Assembly (NCBI GenBank): GCA_020544565.1 | Contig: CP078014.1 | Location: 2,792,016 to 2,856,015, forward strand | Length of the DNA: 64,000 bases | Reading direction: 5' to 3' | Source: Bradyrhizobiaceae bacterium | Lineage (GTDB): Bacteria > Pseudomonadota > Alphaproteobacteria > Rhizobiales > Xanthobacteraceae | Shown here: positions 26,201 through 35,300 of the stretch, in pieces | Layout: each line of letters begins with the position of its first letter | Position numbering within the stretch: the first letter of the stretch is position 1 | Translations under genes and position numbers: made by a program | The notes under the pieces: generated by a model | Database searches by the model: none | Told to the model about the DNA's origin: nothing | The model's input: only the letters and a program-made list of their open reading frames with translations

Positions 26201-29200
26201 ATGTCGAAAAAGCCCGCCACATCCGCAGCCACCGAGCCCGCCGCCGCCAAGCCTCCCGCGAAAGGCGACCACGTCTTTCTGGTGGACGGCTCGTCCTACA
26301 TCTTCCGCGCCTACCACGCGCTGCCGCCGCTCAACCGCAAGTCCGACGGCTTGCAGGTCAACGCCGTGCTCGGCTTCTGCAACATGCTGTGGAAGCTGAT
26401 GCGCGACATGCCGGCCGACGACCGGCCGACCCATCTCGCCATCGTCTTCGACAAGTCCGAGATCACCTTCCGCAACAAGCTCTATCCCGCCTACAAGGCG
26501 CAGCGGCCGCCGGCGCCGGACGACCTGATCCCGCAATTCGCGCTGATCCGCGAGGCGGTGCGCGCGTTCGAGCTGCCCTGCCTCGAACAGGCCGGCTTCG
26601 AGGCCGACGACCTGATCGCCACCTATGCCCGCGAGGCGAGCGCGCGCGGCGCCACCACCACCATCGTCTCCTCCGACAAGGACCTGATGCAGCTCGTGAC
26701 CGATGATGTCGTGATGTACGACACCATGAAGGACCGCCGCATCGGCACCGCCGAGGTGATCGAGAAGTTCGGCGTGCCGCCGGACAAGGTGGTGGAGGTG
26801 CAGGCGCTGGCGGGCGATTCCGTCGACAACGTGCCGGGCGTGCCCGGCATCGGCGTCAAGACCGCGGCGCAGCTCATCAGCGAATATGGCGACCTCGAAA
26901 CCCTGCTGGCGCGCGCCGGCGAGATCAAGCAGCCCAAGCGCCGCGAGACCCTGATCGACAACGCCGACAAGGCCCGCATCTCGCGCCAGCTCGTCCAGCT
27001 CGACGACCGCGTGCCGCTCGACGTGCCGCTCGACGACCTCGCCGTGCACGAGCCCGACGCGCGCCGGCTGATCGCCTTCCTCAAGGCGATGGAGTTCTCG
27101 ACCCTGACGCGGCGCGTCGCCGACTATGCGCAGGTCGATCCCGCCGACGTCGCCGCGGACGAGCGGCTGAAAAGCGATTTCGCCCGGGGCGCGATCGCGC
27201 CGGATTCGCCGCAGACGCCGCCGCTCGGCGGCGAGCCCGATGCGCGGGCGCAAGGCACCTCGTCTTCGCCTCTCCCGCCTGCGGGGGAGGTCGGCGCGCG
27301 AAGCGCGACGGGTGGGAGCAGTCAAATGGCAAGCGCAAGCGGAGGCACGCCCCAGGCGCGCGCCGCCGCGCGGCTGGAGGCCGCGCGCGCGACCAGGATC
27401 GACCGCTCCAGCTACGAGACCGTCCGCACGCTGGACCAGCTCAACGGCTGGATCGCGCGCGCGCAGGACGTCGGTTACGTCGCCCTGGACACCGAAGCCA
27501 CCAGCCTCGATCCGATGCAGGCGGAGATGTGCGGCTTCTCGCTGGCACTGCCGCCCGGCCGCGCCTGCTACGTGCCGCTGGCCCACAAGCAGGGCGGCGA
27601 CGGCGCCGGCCTGTTCGCGGGCGGCGTCGCGCCGGACCAGCTCGACGCGCGGCAGGCGCTGGCGGCGCTGAAGCCCTTGCTCGAAGACGAAGGCGTGCTC
27701 AAGATCGGGCAGAACCTGAAATTCGACGCGCTGCTGCTGGCGCAGCACGGCGTCATGCTGCGCGGCATCGACGACACCATGCTGATCTCCTACGTGTTGG
27801 ATGCCGGGCGCGGCTCCCACGGCATGGACTCGCTGTCGGAGCGCTGGCTCGGCCACAAGCCGATCAGCTATGGCGAGGTCGCCGGCACCGGCAAGAGCCA
27901 GGTCTGTTTCGATCAGGTCTCGATCGAGAAGGCGACGGAATATGCCGCCGAGGACGCCGACGTCACGCTGCGGCTGTGGCAGGCGCTCAAACCGCGCCTC
28001 GTGGCCGAGCGCATGACCGCGGTGTACGAGACGCTGGAGCGGCCGCTGGTCGCGGTGCTGGCGCGGATGGAGCGGCGCGGCATCACCGTGGACCGTCAGG
28101 CGCTGTCGCGGCTGTCCGGCGAATTCGCCCAGATCGCGGCGCGCGTCGAGGCCGAGATTCGCGACCTCGCCGGCGAGCCGGTCAATCCCGGAAGCCCCAA
28201 ACAACTCGGCGACATCATGTTCGGCAAGATGGGTCTGCCCGGCGGCAGCAAGACCAAGACCGGGGCGTGGTCGACCTCCGCCTCGTTGCTCGAAGATCTC
28301 GCCGAAGAAGGCCACGCCTTTCCGCGCAAGATCCTCGACTGGCGCCAGGTATCGAAGCTGAAATCGACCTACACCGACGCGCTGCCGACCTTCATCAATC
28401 CGAACACCGGTCGCGTCCACACCTCCTACGCGCTGGCCGCCACCACCACCGGGCGGCTCGCCTCGTCCGACCCCAACCTGCAGAACATTCCGGTGCGCAC
28501 CGAGGAAGGCCGCAAGATCCGCCGCGCCTTCATCGCCGCGCCCGGGCACAGACTGGTGTCGGCGGACTATTCGCAGATCGAACTGCGGCTGCTCGCGGAG
28601 ATCGCCGACATTCCCGCACTGAAGCAGGCGTTCAAGGACGGGCTCGACATCCACGCCATGACCGCGTCGGAAATGTTCGGGGTGCCGATCAAGGACATGC
28701 CGGGCGAGGTGCGCCGCCGCGCCAAGGCGATCAATTTCGGCATCATCTACGGCATCTCGGCATTCGGCCTCGCCAACCAGCTCGGCATCGCGCGCGAGGA
28801 AGCCGGCGCCTATATCAAGAAATATTTCGAGCGCTTCCCCGGCATCCGCGCCTACATGGACGCCACCCGCGAGTTCTGCCGCGAGCACGGCTATGTCGAG
28901 ACGCTGTTCGGGCGCAAGTGCCACTATCCCGACATCAAGGCGTCGAACCCCTCGGTGCGCGCCTTCAACGAGCGCGCCGCCATCAACGCCCGCCTGCAGG
29001 GCACCGCCGCCGACATCATCCGCCGCGCCATGGTGCGGATGGAGGATGCGCTGGCCGCCGACAAGCTGTCGGCGCAGATGCTGCTGCAGGTGCACGACGA
29101 ACTGATCTTCGAGGTGCCGGACGACGAGGTCGAGCGCACGCTGCCGGTGGTGCAGCGGGTGATGCAGGACGCGCCGATGCCGGCGGTGGCGCTGTCGGTG

Positions 29201-29251
29201 CCGTTGCAGGTGGATGCCCGTGCCGCCCACAACTGGGACGAGGCGCACTGA
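26201..29251 (+). CDS. polA: DNA polymerase I
   Basis: Pol I fills gaps and removes RNA primers. The 1016-residue protein has the 5' nuclease domain (about 20-310, with FLVDGSSYIFRAYHALPPL and GVPGIGVKTAAQL), a linker, and an intact 3'-5' exonuclease domain (DTEATSLDP, Asp430). The polymerase domain has motif A DYSQIELRLL (about 789), motif B RRAKAINFGIIYG and motif C QVHDE (His965). The linker at about 353-375 reads SSSPLPPAGEVGARSATGG and is encoded by a palindromic repeat (27265-27320). All catalytic motifs are in place, so the insertion appears tolerated. Confidence 0.96.
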   Translation: MSKKPATSAATEPAAAKPPAKGDHVFLVDGSSYIFRAYHALPPLNRKSDGLQVNAVLGFCNMLWKLMRDMPADDRPTHLAIVFDKSEITFRNKLYPAYKAQRPPAPDDLIPQFALIREAVRAFELPCLEQAGFEADDLIATYAREASARGATTTIVSSDKDLMQLVTDDVVMYDTMKDRRIGTAEVIEKFGVPPDKVVEVQALAGDSVDNVPGVPGIGVKTAAQLISEYGDLETLLARAGEIKQPKRRETLIDNADKARISRQLVQLDDRVPLDVPLDDLAVHEPDARRLIAFLKAMEFSTLTRRVADYAQVDPADVAADERLKSDFARGAIAPDSPQTPPLGGEPDARAQGTSSSPLPPAGEVGARSATGGSSQMASASGGTPQARAAARLEAARATRIDRSSYETVRTLDQLNGWIARAQDVGYVALDTEATSLDPMQAEMCGFSLALPPGRACYVPLAHKQGGDGAGLFAGGVAPDQLDARQALAALKPLLEDEGVLKIGQNLKFDALLLAQHGVMLRGIDDTMLISYVLDAGRGSHGMDSLSERWLGHKPISYGEVAGTGKSQVCFDQVSIEKATEYAAEDADVTLRLWQALKPRLVAERMTAVYETLERPLVAVLARMERRGITVDRQALSRLSGEFAQIAARVEAEIRDLAGEPVNPGSPKQLGDIMFGKMGLPGGSKTKTGAWSTSASLLEDLAEEGHAFPRKILDWRQVSKLKSTYTDALPTFINPNTGRVHTSYALAATTTGRLASSDPNLQNIPVRTEEGRKIRRAFIAAPGHRLVSADYSQIELRLLAEIADIPALKQAFKDGLDIHAMTASEMFGVPIKDMPGEVRRRAKAINFGIIYGISAFGLANQLGIAREEAGAYIKKYFERFPGIRAYMDATREFCREHGYVETLFGRKCHYPDIKASNPSVRAFNERAAINARLQGTAADIIRRAMVRMEDALAADKLSAQMLLQVHDELIFEVPDDEVERTLPVVQRVMQDAPMPAVALSVPLQVDARAAHNWDEAH
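27265..27320. repeat. Family D palindromic repeat inside polA
   Basis: The sequence CCTCTCCCGCCTGCGGGGGAGG at 27268-27289 forms a hairpin and is followed by an inverted TCGGCGCGCG/CGCGACGGG part and GGTGGGAG. It is read in frame and lies between the 5' nuclease and 3'-5' exonuclease domains of PolA, in a low-complexity linker. Confidence 0.75.
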
Positions 29252-29301
29252 TGTCCTGATCGTGTCGGATCAGGCACAGACCAACGGGGCGCATTCCGCA
29301 A

Positions 29302-29733
29302 TCATGCCACTGCGGTACGGCGCACGCCCCAGAGAACAAGCACGGTTGCGATCATCATCGCCAGCCCGACGGTCGTGAAACCGACGGTCACCAGCGTTTC
29401 CTGCCATGGCAACGCAGCATGGCCGCTGCCCGTGATCGGCGAAAGGGCGGCCGCTCCGAAAACAGCCGCAAGAGTCGTTGTGAACCAGTTCGCATAGGTG
29501 CCGTAAAGCGCCGTCCAGAACGCCGCCGTCTTGACACTTGCCGACAACCTCACCTCGGCCCAGATCGCTCCCAGCACGACAAGGAAGGTGCCGTTCATCA
29601 CCCCTTCCAGATGCGCGGCAAGGCCCATTCGTGGATTGGCAAACTGCGCCTCGACCAATCCCGTCAGCAGGCCCAACAGGAACAGAAGCATTCCATGCCA
29701 CATCAAACGGCGGCGGCTGTCTGCTTGGTTCAT
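29302..29733 (-). CDS. Small four-helix membrane protein, hydroxylaminobenzene-mutase-like
   Basis: This 143-residue protein has four hydrophobic segments and starts at the ATG at 29733 with a GGAGAT ribosome-binding site. The block ANPRMGLAAHLEGVMNGTFLV matches the conserved region of HabA/HabB hydroxylaminobenzene mutases, which rearrange hydroxylaminobenzene to 2-aminophenol. Many family members have no nitroarene role, so the specific reaction is uncertain. Base use looks less GC-rich than in polA. It converges with polA and stands alone. Confidence 0.7.
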   Translation of the reverse strand: MNQADSRRRLMWHGMLLFLLGLLTGLVEAQFANPRMGLAAHLEGVMNGTFLVVLGAIWAEVRLSASVKTAAFWTALYGTYANWFTTTLAAVFGAAALSPITGSGHAALPWQETLVTVGFTTVGLAMMIATVLVLWGVRRTAVA

Positions 29734-29898
29734 CGCGCCATCTCCGGCCAGAACGACAATTCGCGAGGGCGAACGCCGCGTCTTGCTTCAACAACAGCCG
29801 CCGCTCGCATCAGGCTCTGCCCGCTACGCCGCTCGTCCAGCCGTCGCCATCGGATGATACACGGATCAAGGCCGCAATTCCCGTCCGTTGCGAAGGCC

Positions 29899-30525
29899 TC
29901 AGCTCAAGCTCACCTCGAAGCCGCGCTTGACGCCCGGCCGCGCCATCATGGTCTCGTACCAGCGCTTCACGTTCGGATAGTCTTCCAGCGCCACCTCGTG
30001 GCGCTCGTGCCGCCACGCCCAGCCGATAATGGCGAAGTCCGCCACCGAGATTTTGTCGGCGACGAATTCATGATCGGCGAGCCGGCGGTCGAGCACGCCG
30101 TAGAGCCGGCGCGTCTCCTTCGAGAACCGTTCGAGGCCGTAGCGGCGGTCCTGCTCGCTCGTAAGCGCGATGAAGTGATGCACCTGCCCCGGCATCGGTC
30201 CGAAGCCGCCCATCTGCCACATCAGCCATTCCAGCACCGGAATACGTTCGCCGAGGTCCCGCGGCAGGAACTGGCCGGTCTTCTCGCCGAGATAGAGCAG
30301 GATCGCACCCGATTCGAACACGCTGACCGGACGGCCGTGCGGCCCGTCGGGATCGACGATGGCGGGAATCTTGTTGTTCGGGCTGATCTTGAGAAAGTCC
30401 GGCGCGAACTGCTCGTCCTTGCCGATATTGACGGGATGCACCGTGTAGGGCAGCCCCATTTCCTCCAGCGCAACGCTGATCTTGCGGCCGTTGGGCGTAT
30501 TCCAGGCGTAGAAGTCGATGGCCAT
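29899..30525 (-). CDS. Glutathione S-transferase, YfcG/Nu-class-like
   Basis: This 208-residue GST starts at the ATG at 30525 after a strong AAAGGAGG site; the longer frame to 30633 lacks one. The N-terminal thioredoxin-like domain reads MAIDFYAWNTPNGRKISVALEE, with the Thr-Pro-Asn active-site region of the YfcG group, and PDGPHGRPVSVFESGAILLY follows. The C-terminal helical domain includes ISVADFAIIGWAW. YfcG-type proteins act as disulfide-bond reductases using glutathione. The gene is divergent from pyrE. Confidence 0.88.
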   Translation of the reverse strand: MAIDFYAWNTPNGRKISVALEEMGLPYTVHPVNIGKDEQFAPDFLKISPNNKIPAIVDPDGPHGRPVSVFESGAILLYLGEKTGQFLPRDLGERIPVLEWLMWQMGGFGPMPGQVHHFIALTSEQDRRYGLERFSKETRRLYGVLDRRLADHEFVADKISVADFAIIGWAWRHERHEVALEDYPNVKRWYETMMARPGVKRGFEVSLS

Positions 30526-30702
30526 CCGGCCTCCTTTGTTGCTCTTGCCGGCGTTTGTTGCTATTGCGCGGTTGACGGTGGGCGATCCGCCATGGAATGT
30601 CCAGCCATCCGATGCCGGGGGACAGTCTCCCAAAGCCGGTTTTCACCCTGCGGCGCAATGCCGTAAAGTCCGCGCGCACGCCCCCAACCCCAAGAGCCCG
30701 CC

Positions 30703-31266
30703 TTGTCCACGTCAGCTTCCCGCGCCCGCCTCAAAGACATCATCCGCGCCCGCTCCTTCGGGCGCGGCGAGATCACGCTGGCCTCCGGCCGCAAGAGCGA
30801 TTTCTATTTCAACCTCAAGCCGACCATGCTCGATCCCGAGGGCGCGGCGCTGCTGGCCGAATTGTCGCTCGACGCTCTGAAGGACGACGCCCTCGACTAT
30901 ATCGGCGGGCTGGAGATGGGCGCGGTGCCGCTGGCGGGCGCCATCGCCCAGTTGTCGTGGATGAAGGGCCGGCCGATCGCCGCCTTCTTCGTGCGCAAGA
31001 AGCCGAAGGAACACGGCGCGCGGCTGTCGGTGGAGGGCCTCGCCAAGGGCGAAAGCCTCGACGGCAAGCGCATCGTCATCGTCGAGGATGTCACCACCAC
31101 CGGCGGCTCGGCGATCAAGGCCGTGGACGCGGTCAGGGACGCCGGCGGCGAGGTGGTGCTGGTGTTCACCATGGTGGACCGTGACGAGGGCGCGACCGAA
31201 GCCTTCGCGGCGGCCGGCATTCCGTTCCGCGCGCTCTACAAGGCGGGCGAATTCCTCAAGGATTGA
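30703..31266 (+). CDS. pyrE: Orotate phosphoribosyltransferase
   Basis: PyrE joins orotate and PRPP to form OMP in pyrimidine synthesis. The 187-residue protein begins at a TTG codon at 30703; no in-frame ATG occurs before residue 41, well inside conserved sequence. The PRPP-binding motif is [15 protein letters not shown] (about 124-138), and the substrate loop region [12 protein letters not shown] is present. Its stop overlaps a TTG that could start the transporter gene, so the two may be cotranscribed. Confidence 0.94.
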   Translation: MSTSASRARLKDIIRARSFGRGEITLASGRKSDFYFNLKPTMLDPEGAALLAELSLDALKDDALDYIGGLEMGAVPLAGAIAQLSWMKGRPIAAFFVRKKPKEHGARLSVEGLAKGESLDGKRIVIVEDVTTTGGSAIKAVDAVRDAGGEVVLVFTMVDRDEGATEAFAAAGIPFRALYKAGEFLKD

Positions 31267-31274
31267 CCGCGGCG

Positions 31275-32735
31275 ATGCCAGGCAGCGCGCTCAAGGCCCC
31301 GCAGCACCGTCCGCGTCGCGCTTTGATGCTGCTGACGGCCGCCGCCGCGCTGCTATGCGTCCTGCTCGCTCCCATGCCCGCCGTCGCGGCGGAAGGGCTC
31401 GACGGCGCCAGACTGCCGCTGGTGTGGGCGCTGCCTTTCGCCGGCATCCTTTTGTGCATCGCCACGGGTCCGGTGTTCTATCCGCATCTGTGGGAACATC
31501 ACTTCGGCAAGTTCACCGCAATCTGGGCGGCGCTGGTGCTGGTGCCGCTCGCGCTGACGATGGATGCGCCCACGGTGACGGCAACGCTGGCGCACACCGC
31601 ACTGCTCGAATACATGCCGTTCATCCTGCTGCTGCTGGCGCTCTACACCGTGGCGGGCGGCGTCTATCTCGAAGGCAATCTCCGCGACAGTACGCTCACC
31701 AACACCGCGCTGCTCGCGCTCGGCACGGCGCTGGCGAGCGTGGTCGGCACCACCGGCGCGGCGATGATTCTGATCCGGCCGCTGATCCGCGCCAATGACG
31801 ATCGCCGCACCAACGCCCATGTCGTGGTGTTCTTCATCTTCCTTGTCGCCAATATCGGCGGCGCGCTGTCGCCGCTCGGCGATCCGCCGTTGTTCATCGG
31901 CTTCCTCAAGGGCGTCGATTTTTTCTGGACCGCGCGGCATCTGTGGCAGCCGACACTGTTCGTCTCCGGCATCGTGCTCGCGGTGTTCGTCGTGCTCGAT
32001 CTCATGATCCGCCGCCGCGACGCGGCTTTCACGCAGCCGCGCGATCCCACGCCCGACCGGCCCTTGAGACTGCACGGCGCCGTCAACCTCGCGCTGATCG
32101 TCGTCGTCATCGCCGCGATCCTGATGAGCGCGGCGTGGAAGCCGGGCGTTGCATTCCTGATCGGCGGCGTCGAGCTTGCGCTTCAGGATCTGACGCGTGA
32201 CGTGATCTTCATCCTGGTCACGCTGTGGTCGCTGGCGCTGACCAACAAGGCGCATCGCACGGCCAACGGCTTTTCCTGGGGGCCGATCCGCGAGATCGCG
32301 ATCCTGTTCGCGGGCATCTTCATCTGCATCATTCCGGTGCTGGCGATGCTGCAGGCCGGCGCACACGGCCCGTTCGCAGCCCTGCTCCGCCTTGTCACCC
32401 ATGCCGACGGCTCCGACAACGCCGCCGCCTATTTCTGGCTGACCGGCGGCCTGTCCTCGTTCCTCGACAATGCGCCGACCTATCTGGTGTTCTTCCAGCT
32501 CGCCGGCGGCGATGCGCAGGCGCTGATGACGGCGCAGGCGAAGACGCTGGCCGCGATCTCCGCCGGCGCGGTCTATATGGGCGCCAACACCTATATCGGC
32601 AACGCGCCGAACTTCATGGTCTACGCCATCGCGCGGCAATCGGGCGTCCGGATGCCGAGCTTCTTCGGCTACATGATGTGGTCGGGGCTGGTGCTGATCC
32701 CGATCTTCGTGCTGGCGACGCTGGTGTTCTTCTGA
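31275..32735 (+). CDS. Sodium:proton antiporter-like ion transporter
   Basis: From the ATG at 31275 it has 486 residues; a TTG at 31263 overlapping the pyrE stop is an alternative. A signal-like first segment is followed by about eleven further hydrophobic segments. The blocks NIGGALSPLGDPPLFIGFLKG and LSSFLDNAPTYLVFFQLAGG are typical of the ion-transporter superfamily that includes NhaD and the UIT6/CitMHS group. Family members exchange Na+ for H+ or carry organic anions; the substrate here is not proven. It follows pyrE closely and precedes a panE-like gene by 31 bases. Confidence 0.8.
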   Translation: MPGSALKAPQHRPRRALMLLTAAAALLCVLLAPMPAVAAEGLDGARLPLVWALPFAGILLCIATGPVFYPHLWEHHFGKFTAIWAALVLVPLALTMDAPTVTATLAHTALLEYMPFILLLLALYTVAGGVYLEGNLRDSTLTNTALLALGTALASVVGTTGAAMILIRPLIRANDDRRTNAHVVVFFIFLVANIGGALSPLGDPPLFIGFLKGVDFFWTARHLWQPTLFVSGIVLAVFVVLDLMIRRRDAAFTQPRDPTPDRPLRLHGAVNLALIVVVIAAILMSAAWKPGVAFLIGGVELALQDLTRDVIFILVTLWSLALTNKAHRTANGFSWGPIREIAILFAGIFICIIPVLAMLQAGAHGPFAALLRLVTHADGSDNAAAYFWLTGGLSSFLDNAPTYLVFFQLAGGDAQALMTAQAKTLAAISAGAVYMGANTYIGNAPNFMVYAIARQSGVRMPSFFGYMMWSGLVLIPIFVLATLVFF

Positions 32736-32766
32736 CGCGCGCAAGGCATCCCGGAGGATCTGACCG

Positions 32767-33678
32767 ATGAAAGTCGCAGTGATGGGCGCCGGCGCGGTCG
32801 GGAGCTACTACGGCGCGATGCTGGCGCGCGCCGGCCACGCGGTGACCCTGATCGGGCGGCCGGCACATGTTGAAGCGGTGCGAACACACGGCCTGATGTT
32901 CGAAAGCAGCGCCTTTCATGGTCGCATCGCGATGCAGGCCACCACCGAACCTTCCGGCGTCGCCGACGCCGATGTGGTGCTGTTCTGCGTCAAGTCCACC
33001 GACACCGAAAACGCCGGACGCGCCATCGCGCCGTTTCTCAAGCCGGACACCACGGTGCTGTGCCTGCAGAACGGCGTCGATAACGCAACGCGCCTGCAAG
33101 CCATCATCGCGCCGACCGCCGTTCCCGCCGTGGTCTACGTCGCCAGCGAAATGATCGGGCCCGGTCACATCCGGCACCACGGGCGCGGTGAACTGATCAT
33201 CGGCCCCTCGCCGGCGAGCGACGCCATCGCTGCGCGGTTCATCGCCGCTGCGATCCCGACCACGGTGTCGGCCCATGTCGCCGATGCCCTGTGGGTCAAG
33301 CTCGTCACCAACTGCGCCTATAACGCGCTGTCGGCGGTGGGCGAGATGTCCTACGGCCCGCTGCTGGCAACAGCGGGCGTGGCCGAGATCATGCGCAGCG
33401 TGGTTGCCGAGTGCCGCGCGGTGGCATCGGCCGCGGGCGTGGCGCTGCCTGCGGATATCGCGGAGCAGGTTCTCGGCCTCGCCGCCACCATGCCGGACCA
33501 GTATTCGTCCACGGCGCAGGATCTCAGGCGCGGCAAGCCCACCGAGATCGATCACCTCAACGGCTATGTGACGCGCGCCGGCGCGGCGCTCGGCATTCCG
33601 ACGCCGGTCAACCTCGCCCTCCAGGTCATCGTCAAGCTGCGCGAGGCGCGGCAGGCGGCGAGCGTGCCGCGCTCCTAA
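32767..33678 (+). CDS. panE: Ketopantoate reductase family protein
   Basis: This 303-residue protein resembles 2-dehydropantoate 2-reductase, which makes pantoate for coenzyme A synthesis using NADPH. The N-terminal Rossmann motif is VMGAGAVGSYYGAMLA (residues 5-20). The catalytic Lys is expected in ALWVKLVTNCAYNALSA, and the C-terminal EIDHLNGYVTRAGAALGIPTPVN carries the family's substrate-binding Glu/Asn. Genomes in this group often hold several PanE-like paralogues, so pantothenate synthesis is likely but not certain. Confidence 0.88.
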   Translation: MKVAVMGAGAVGSYYGAMLARAGHAVTLIGRPAHVEAVRTHGLMFESSAFHGRIAMQATTEPSGVADADVVLFCVKSTDTENAGRAIAPFLKPDTTVLCLQNGVDNATRLQAIIAPTAVPAVVYVASEMIGPGHIRHHGRGELIIGPSPASDAIAARFIAAAIPTTVSAHVADALWVKLVTNCAYNALSAVGEMSYGPLLATAGVAEIMRSVVAECRAVASAAGVALPADIAEQVLGLAATMPDQYSSTAQDLRRGKPTEIDHLNGYVTRAGAALGIPTPVNLALQVIVKLREARQAASVPRS

Positions 33679-33765
33679 CCCCACGTTTACCATCGCACAC
33701 TAACGTTGTTGACGGCGCGGCAAGAGCCGGTCGCGCGTCAGTATGGCGTTGAGTGGAGTATAGCG

Positions 33766-34592
33766 TTGCGTCAAGAGTTGCGTAGTCCGCGCGGTCCGCG
33801 CCGCGTGATGCAGGCCGCCGCCCTGCTGCTGGCGCTGCCGATCACCCTCGCGCCGCTTCCCGCCTCAGCCGGCTTTTTCGATTTCCTGTTCGGCAACAAC
33901 CGCCCCGCGCCCGCGGCGCCGCCGGAGCAGCCCGGGGCGTTCGCCGATCCCGCCGCGCCCTCGCCGGCGGCTTCCGTTCCCACCTCGGGCGGGCGCTTCA
34001 CCACCTACTGCGTGCGCAGTTGCGACGGCCGCTATTTCCCGCTGACCGCCAATGGCGGCGGCACCCCGGCCCAGATGTGCCAGTCGTTCTGCCCGGCGAG
34101 CCCCACCAGGGTCTATTCCGGCAACAGCATCGACTATGCCGTTGGCGCCAACGGCGAGCGCTATGTCGACAGCGCCAACGCCTTCCTCTACCGCAAGACC
34201 CTGAAGGCCAACTGCACCTGCAACGGCCGCAACCCGGCGGGCCTCGCCCCGGTCGATCTGTCGCTCGACACCTCGCTGCGTCCCGGCGACGTGGTCGCCA
34301 CCGCGAGCGGGCTCGTGGCCTATTCTCCGGCACCAGGACCGCCAACGGCCAGACCGCCGAATTCACCCCGGTCGCCAACTATCCGGGGCTGACACCGGAC
34401 GTCCGCGCCCGGCTCGGCGAGATGAAGGTGGCGCCCGTCAGCGCCGAGCTATCCGAGGACACCTATTTGTCGTCCGCGGCGCCGGAGACCACGGCCACGC
34501 TGGCGCCGGCCAGACCGGCGCTGCCCGCGGCAAGCCTGCGGGGCACGGCGGCGCCGCATATCACTGCTCCGAAATCGAACCGCGTGATGTAG
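33766..34592 (+). pseudogene. DUF2865 secreted protein with an internal frameshift
   Basis: The reading frame starts best at the TTG at 33766 (GGAG eight bases upstream). It has a signal peptide (LLLALPITLAPLPASA) and the DUF2865 Cys-rich core TYCVRSCDGRYFPLTANGGG...FCPASPTRVYSG. After GLVAYS, near 34323-34326, the family sequence continues as SGTRTANGQTAEFTPVANYPG in the -1 frame and ends at 34592 (SNRVM). The original frame stops at 34392 after a non-family tail. One missing base would explain this. It may be a recent inactivation of the C-terminus or a sequencing error; the N-terminal domain stays intact. Confidence 0.78.
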
Positions 34593-34610
34593 CGCCGTCG
34601 CGCCGCGCCC

Positions 34611-35042
34611 TCAGCGCCCGACGATGACGCCGATCACGTTCGGCGCGGCGAGGTATTTCTCCTCCATCGCCATGCGCGCCCGCGCCCGGATCTCGGGGGT
34701 CAACAGCCCGCGCGCTTCCGCCAGGATCATCCAGCAATAGCCCCACCAGTCGGTGAGGATGCCGGCGTCGTCGACCAGGTCGTAACCGTGCTCGGCGGCG
34801 AACAGGCGCGCCCGCGCCTCGTCCAGCGTGTCGAGGAAGGCGTGATCCTTGAGCGAGAACAGATCGTCGGTGAAATCGTCGGTGGTGTAGCCCCACACCG
34901 ACATGCACACCGCGTTGAACTCGCGGTCGATGTGGTCGTCGTCCACCGGGCGGGTGCGGGCCGCGGCATGGAGGCGCGACAGCGTCCGGGCGAAATCGGC
35001 GATGCGCGTCAGCGCCATGTTGTCGAAAGCAATGGTGGACAT
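34611..35042 (-). CDS. Hypothetical 143-residue protein, candidate SOS-regulated
   Basis: I do not recognise this protein. It starts at the ATG at 35042 with a GAGGA ribosome-binding site and encodes a soluble, mainly helical, acidic protein with no signal or membrane segment. It has a Trp/Tyr/Asp-rich part (VWGYTTDDFTDDL, DWWGYCWMILAEARGL). Upstream on its strand lie a sigma70-like promoter (TTGCAA, 16 bases, TATGAT at 35095-35122) and directly behind that a GTTC-N7-GTTC LexA-type box (35127-35141). This suggests induction by DNA damage. It is convergent with the DUF2865 gene and divergent from the thioesterase-like gene. Confidence 0.75.
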   Translation of the reverse strand: MSTIAFDNMALTRIADFARTLSRLHAAARTRPVDDDHIDREFNAVCMSVWGYTTDDFTDDLFSLKDHAFLDTLDEARARLFAAEHGYDLVDDAGILTDWWGYCWMILAEARGLLTPEIRARARMAMEEKYLAAPNVIGVIVGR

Positions 35043-35094
35043 GTCGTCCTCACACCCTGTTGCAAACACCAGATATAGTGGCTCGCTTGACCGA

Positions 35095-35122
35095 ATCATA
35101 ATGGTATATCAAAGACTTGCAA
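35095..35122 (-). promoter_or_regulatory. Candidate promoter of the hypothetical gene 34611-35042
   Basis: On the reverse strand, TTGCAA (35122-35117) and TATGAT (35100-35095) are 16 bases apart; reading the -35 as TTTGCA gives 17. Transcription would begin near 35088 and give a leader of about 46 bases with a GAGGA site. The segment is distinctly AT-rich compared with the surrounding DNA. Confidence 0.5.
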
Positions 35123-35126
35123 AAAT

Positions 35127-35141
35127 GTTCTTAATTTGTTC
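35127..35141. promoter_or_regulatory. LexA-type SOS box (GTTC-N7-GTTC)
   Basis: The + strand reads GTTC-TTAATTT-GTTC, an exact match to the alphaproteobacterial LexA half-site pattern with an AT-rich spacer. It ends four bases upstream of the -35 hexamer of a reverse-strand promoter leading into 34611-35042. A chance match to eight fixed bases is expected about once or twice in 64 kb, so position and spacer composition carry the weight. Confidence 0.55.
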
Positions 35142-35300
35142 GCAAATCGTGTTTGCCCGCTTGCTTGACGTTCCGGCCGCCGCGATCGACAGCCATTGTT
35201 CGTCATTCCGGGAGGATGCCATAACGCGACATGGCGGCGTGTTCCGGACTGTGGCGAATGACGCCTCGCGCAAAGCCCGCCCGGCCAATGGGAGCCCTTG

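Noticed and set aside
25439..29248. 1269-codon reverse-strand open frame opposite polA
   Set aside because: It is the antisense shadow of polA and the HAD gene in GC-rich DNA; its low-complexity His/Arg/Asp-rich product matches nothing.
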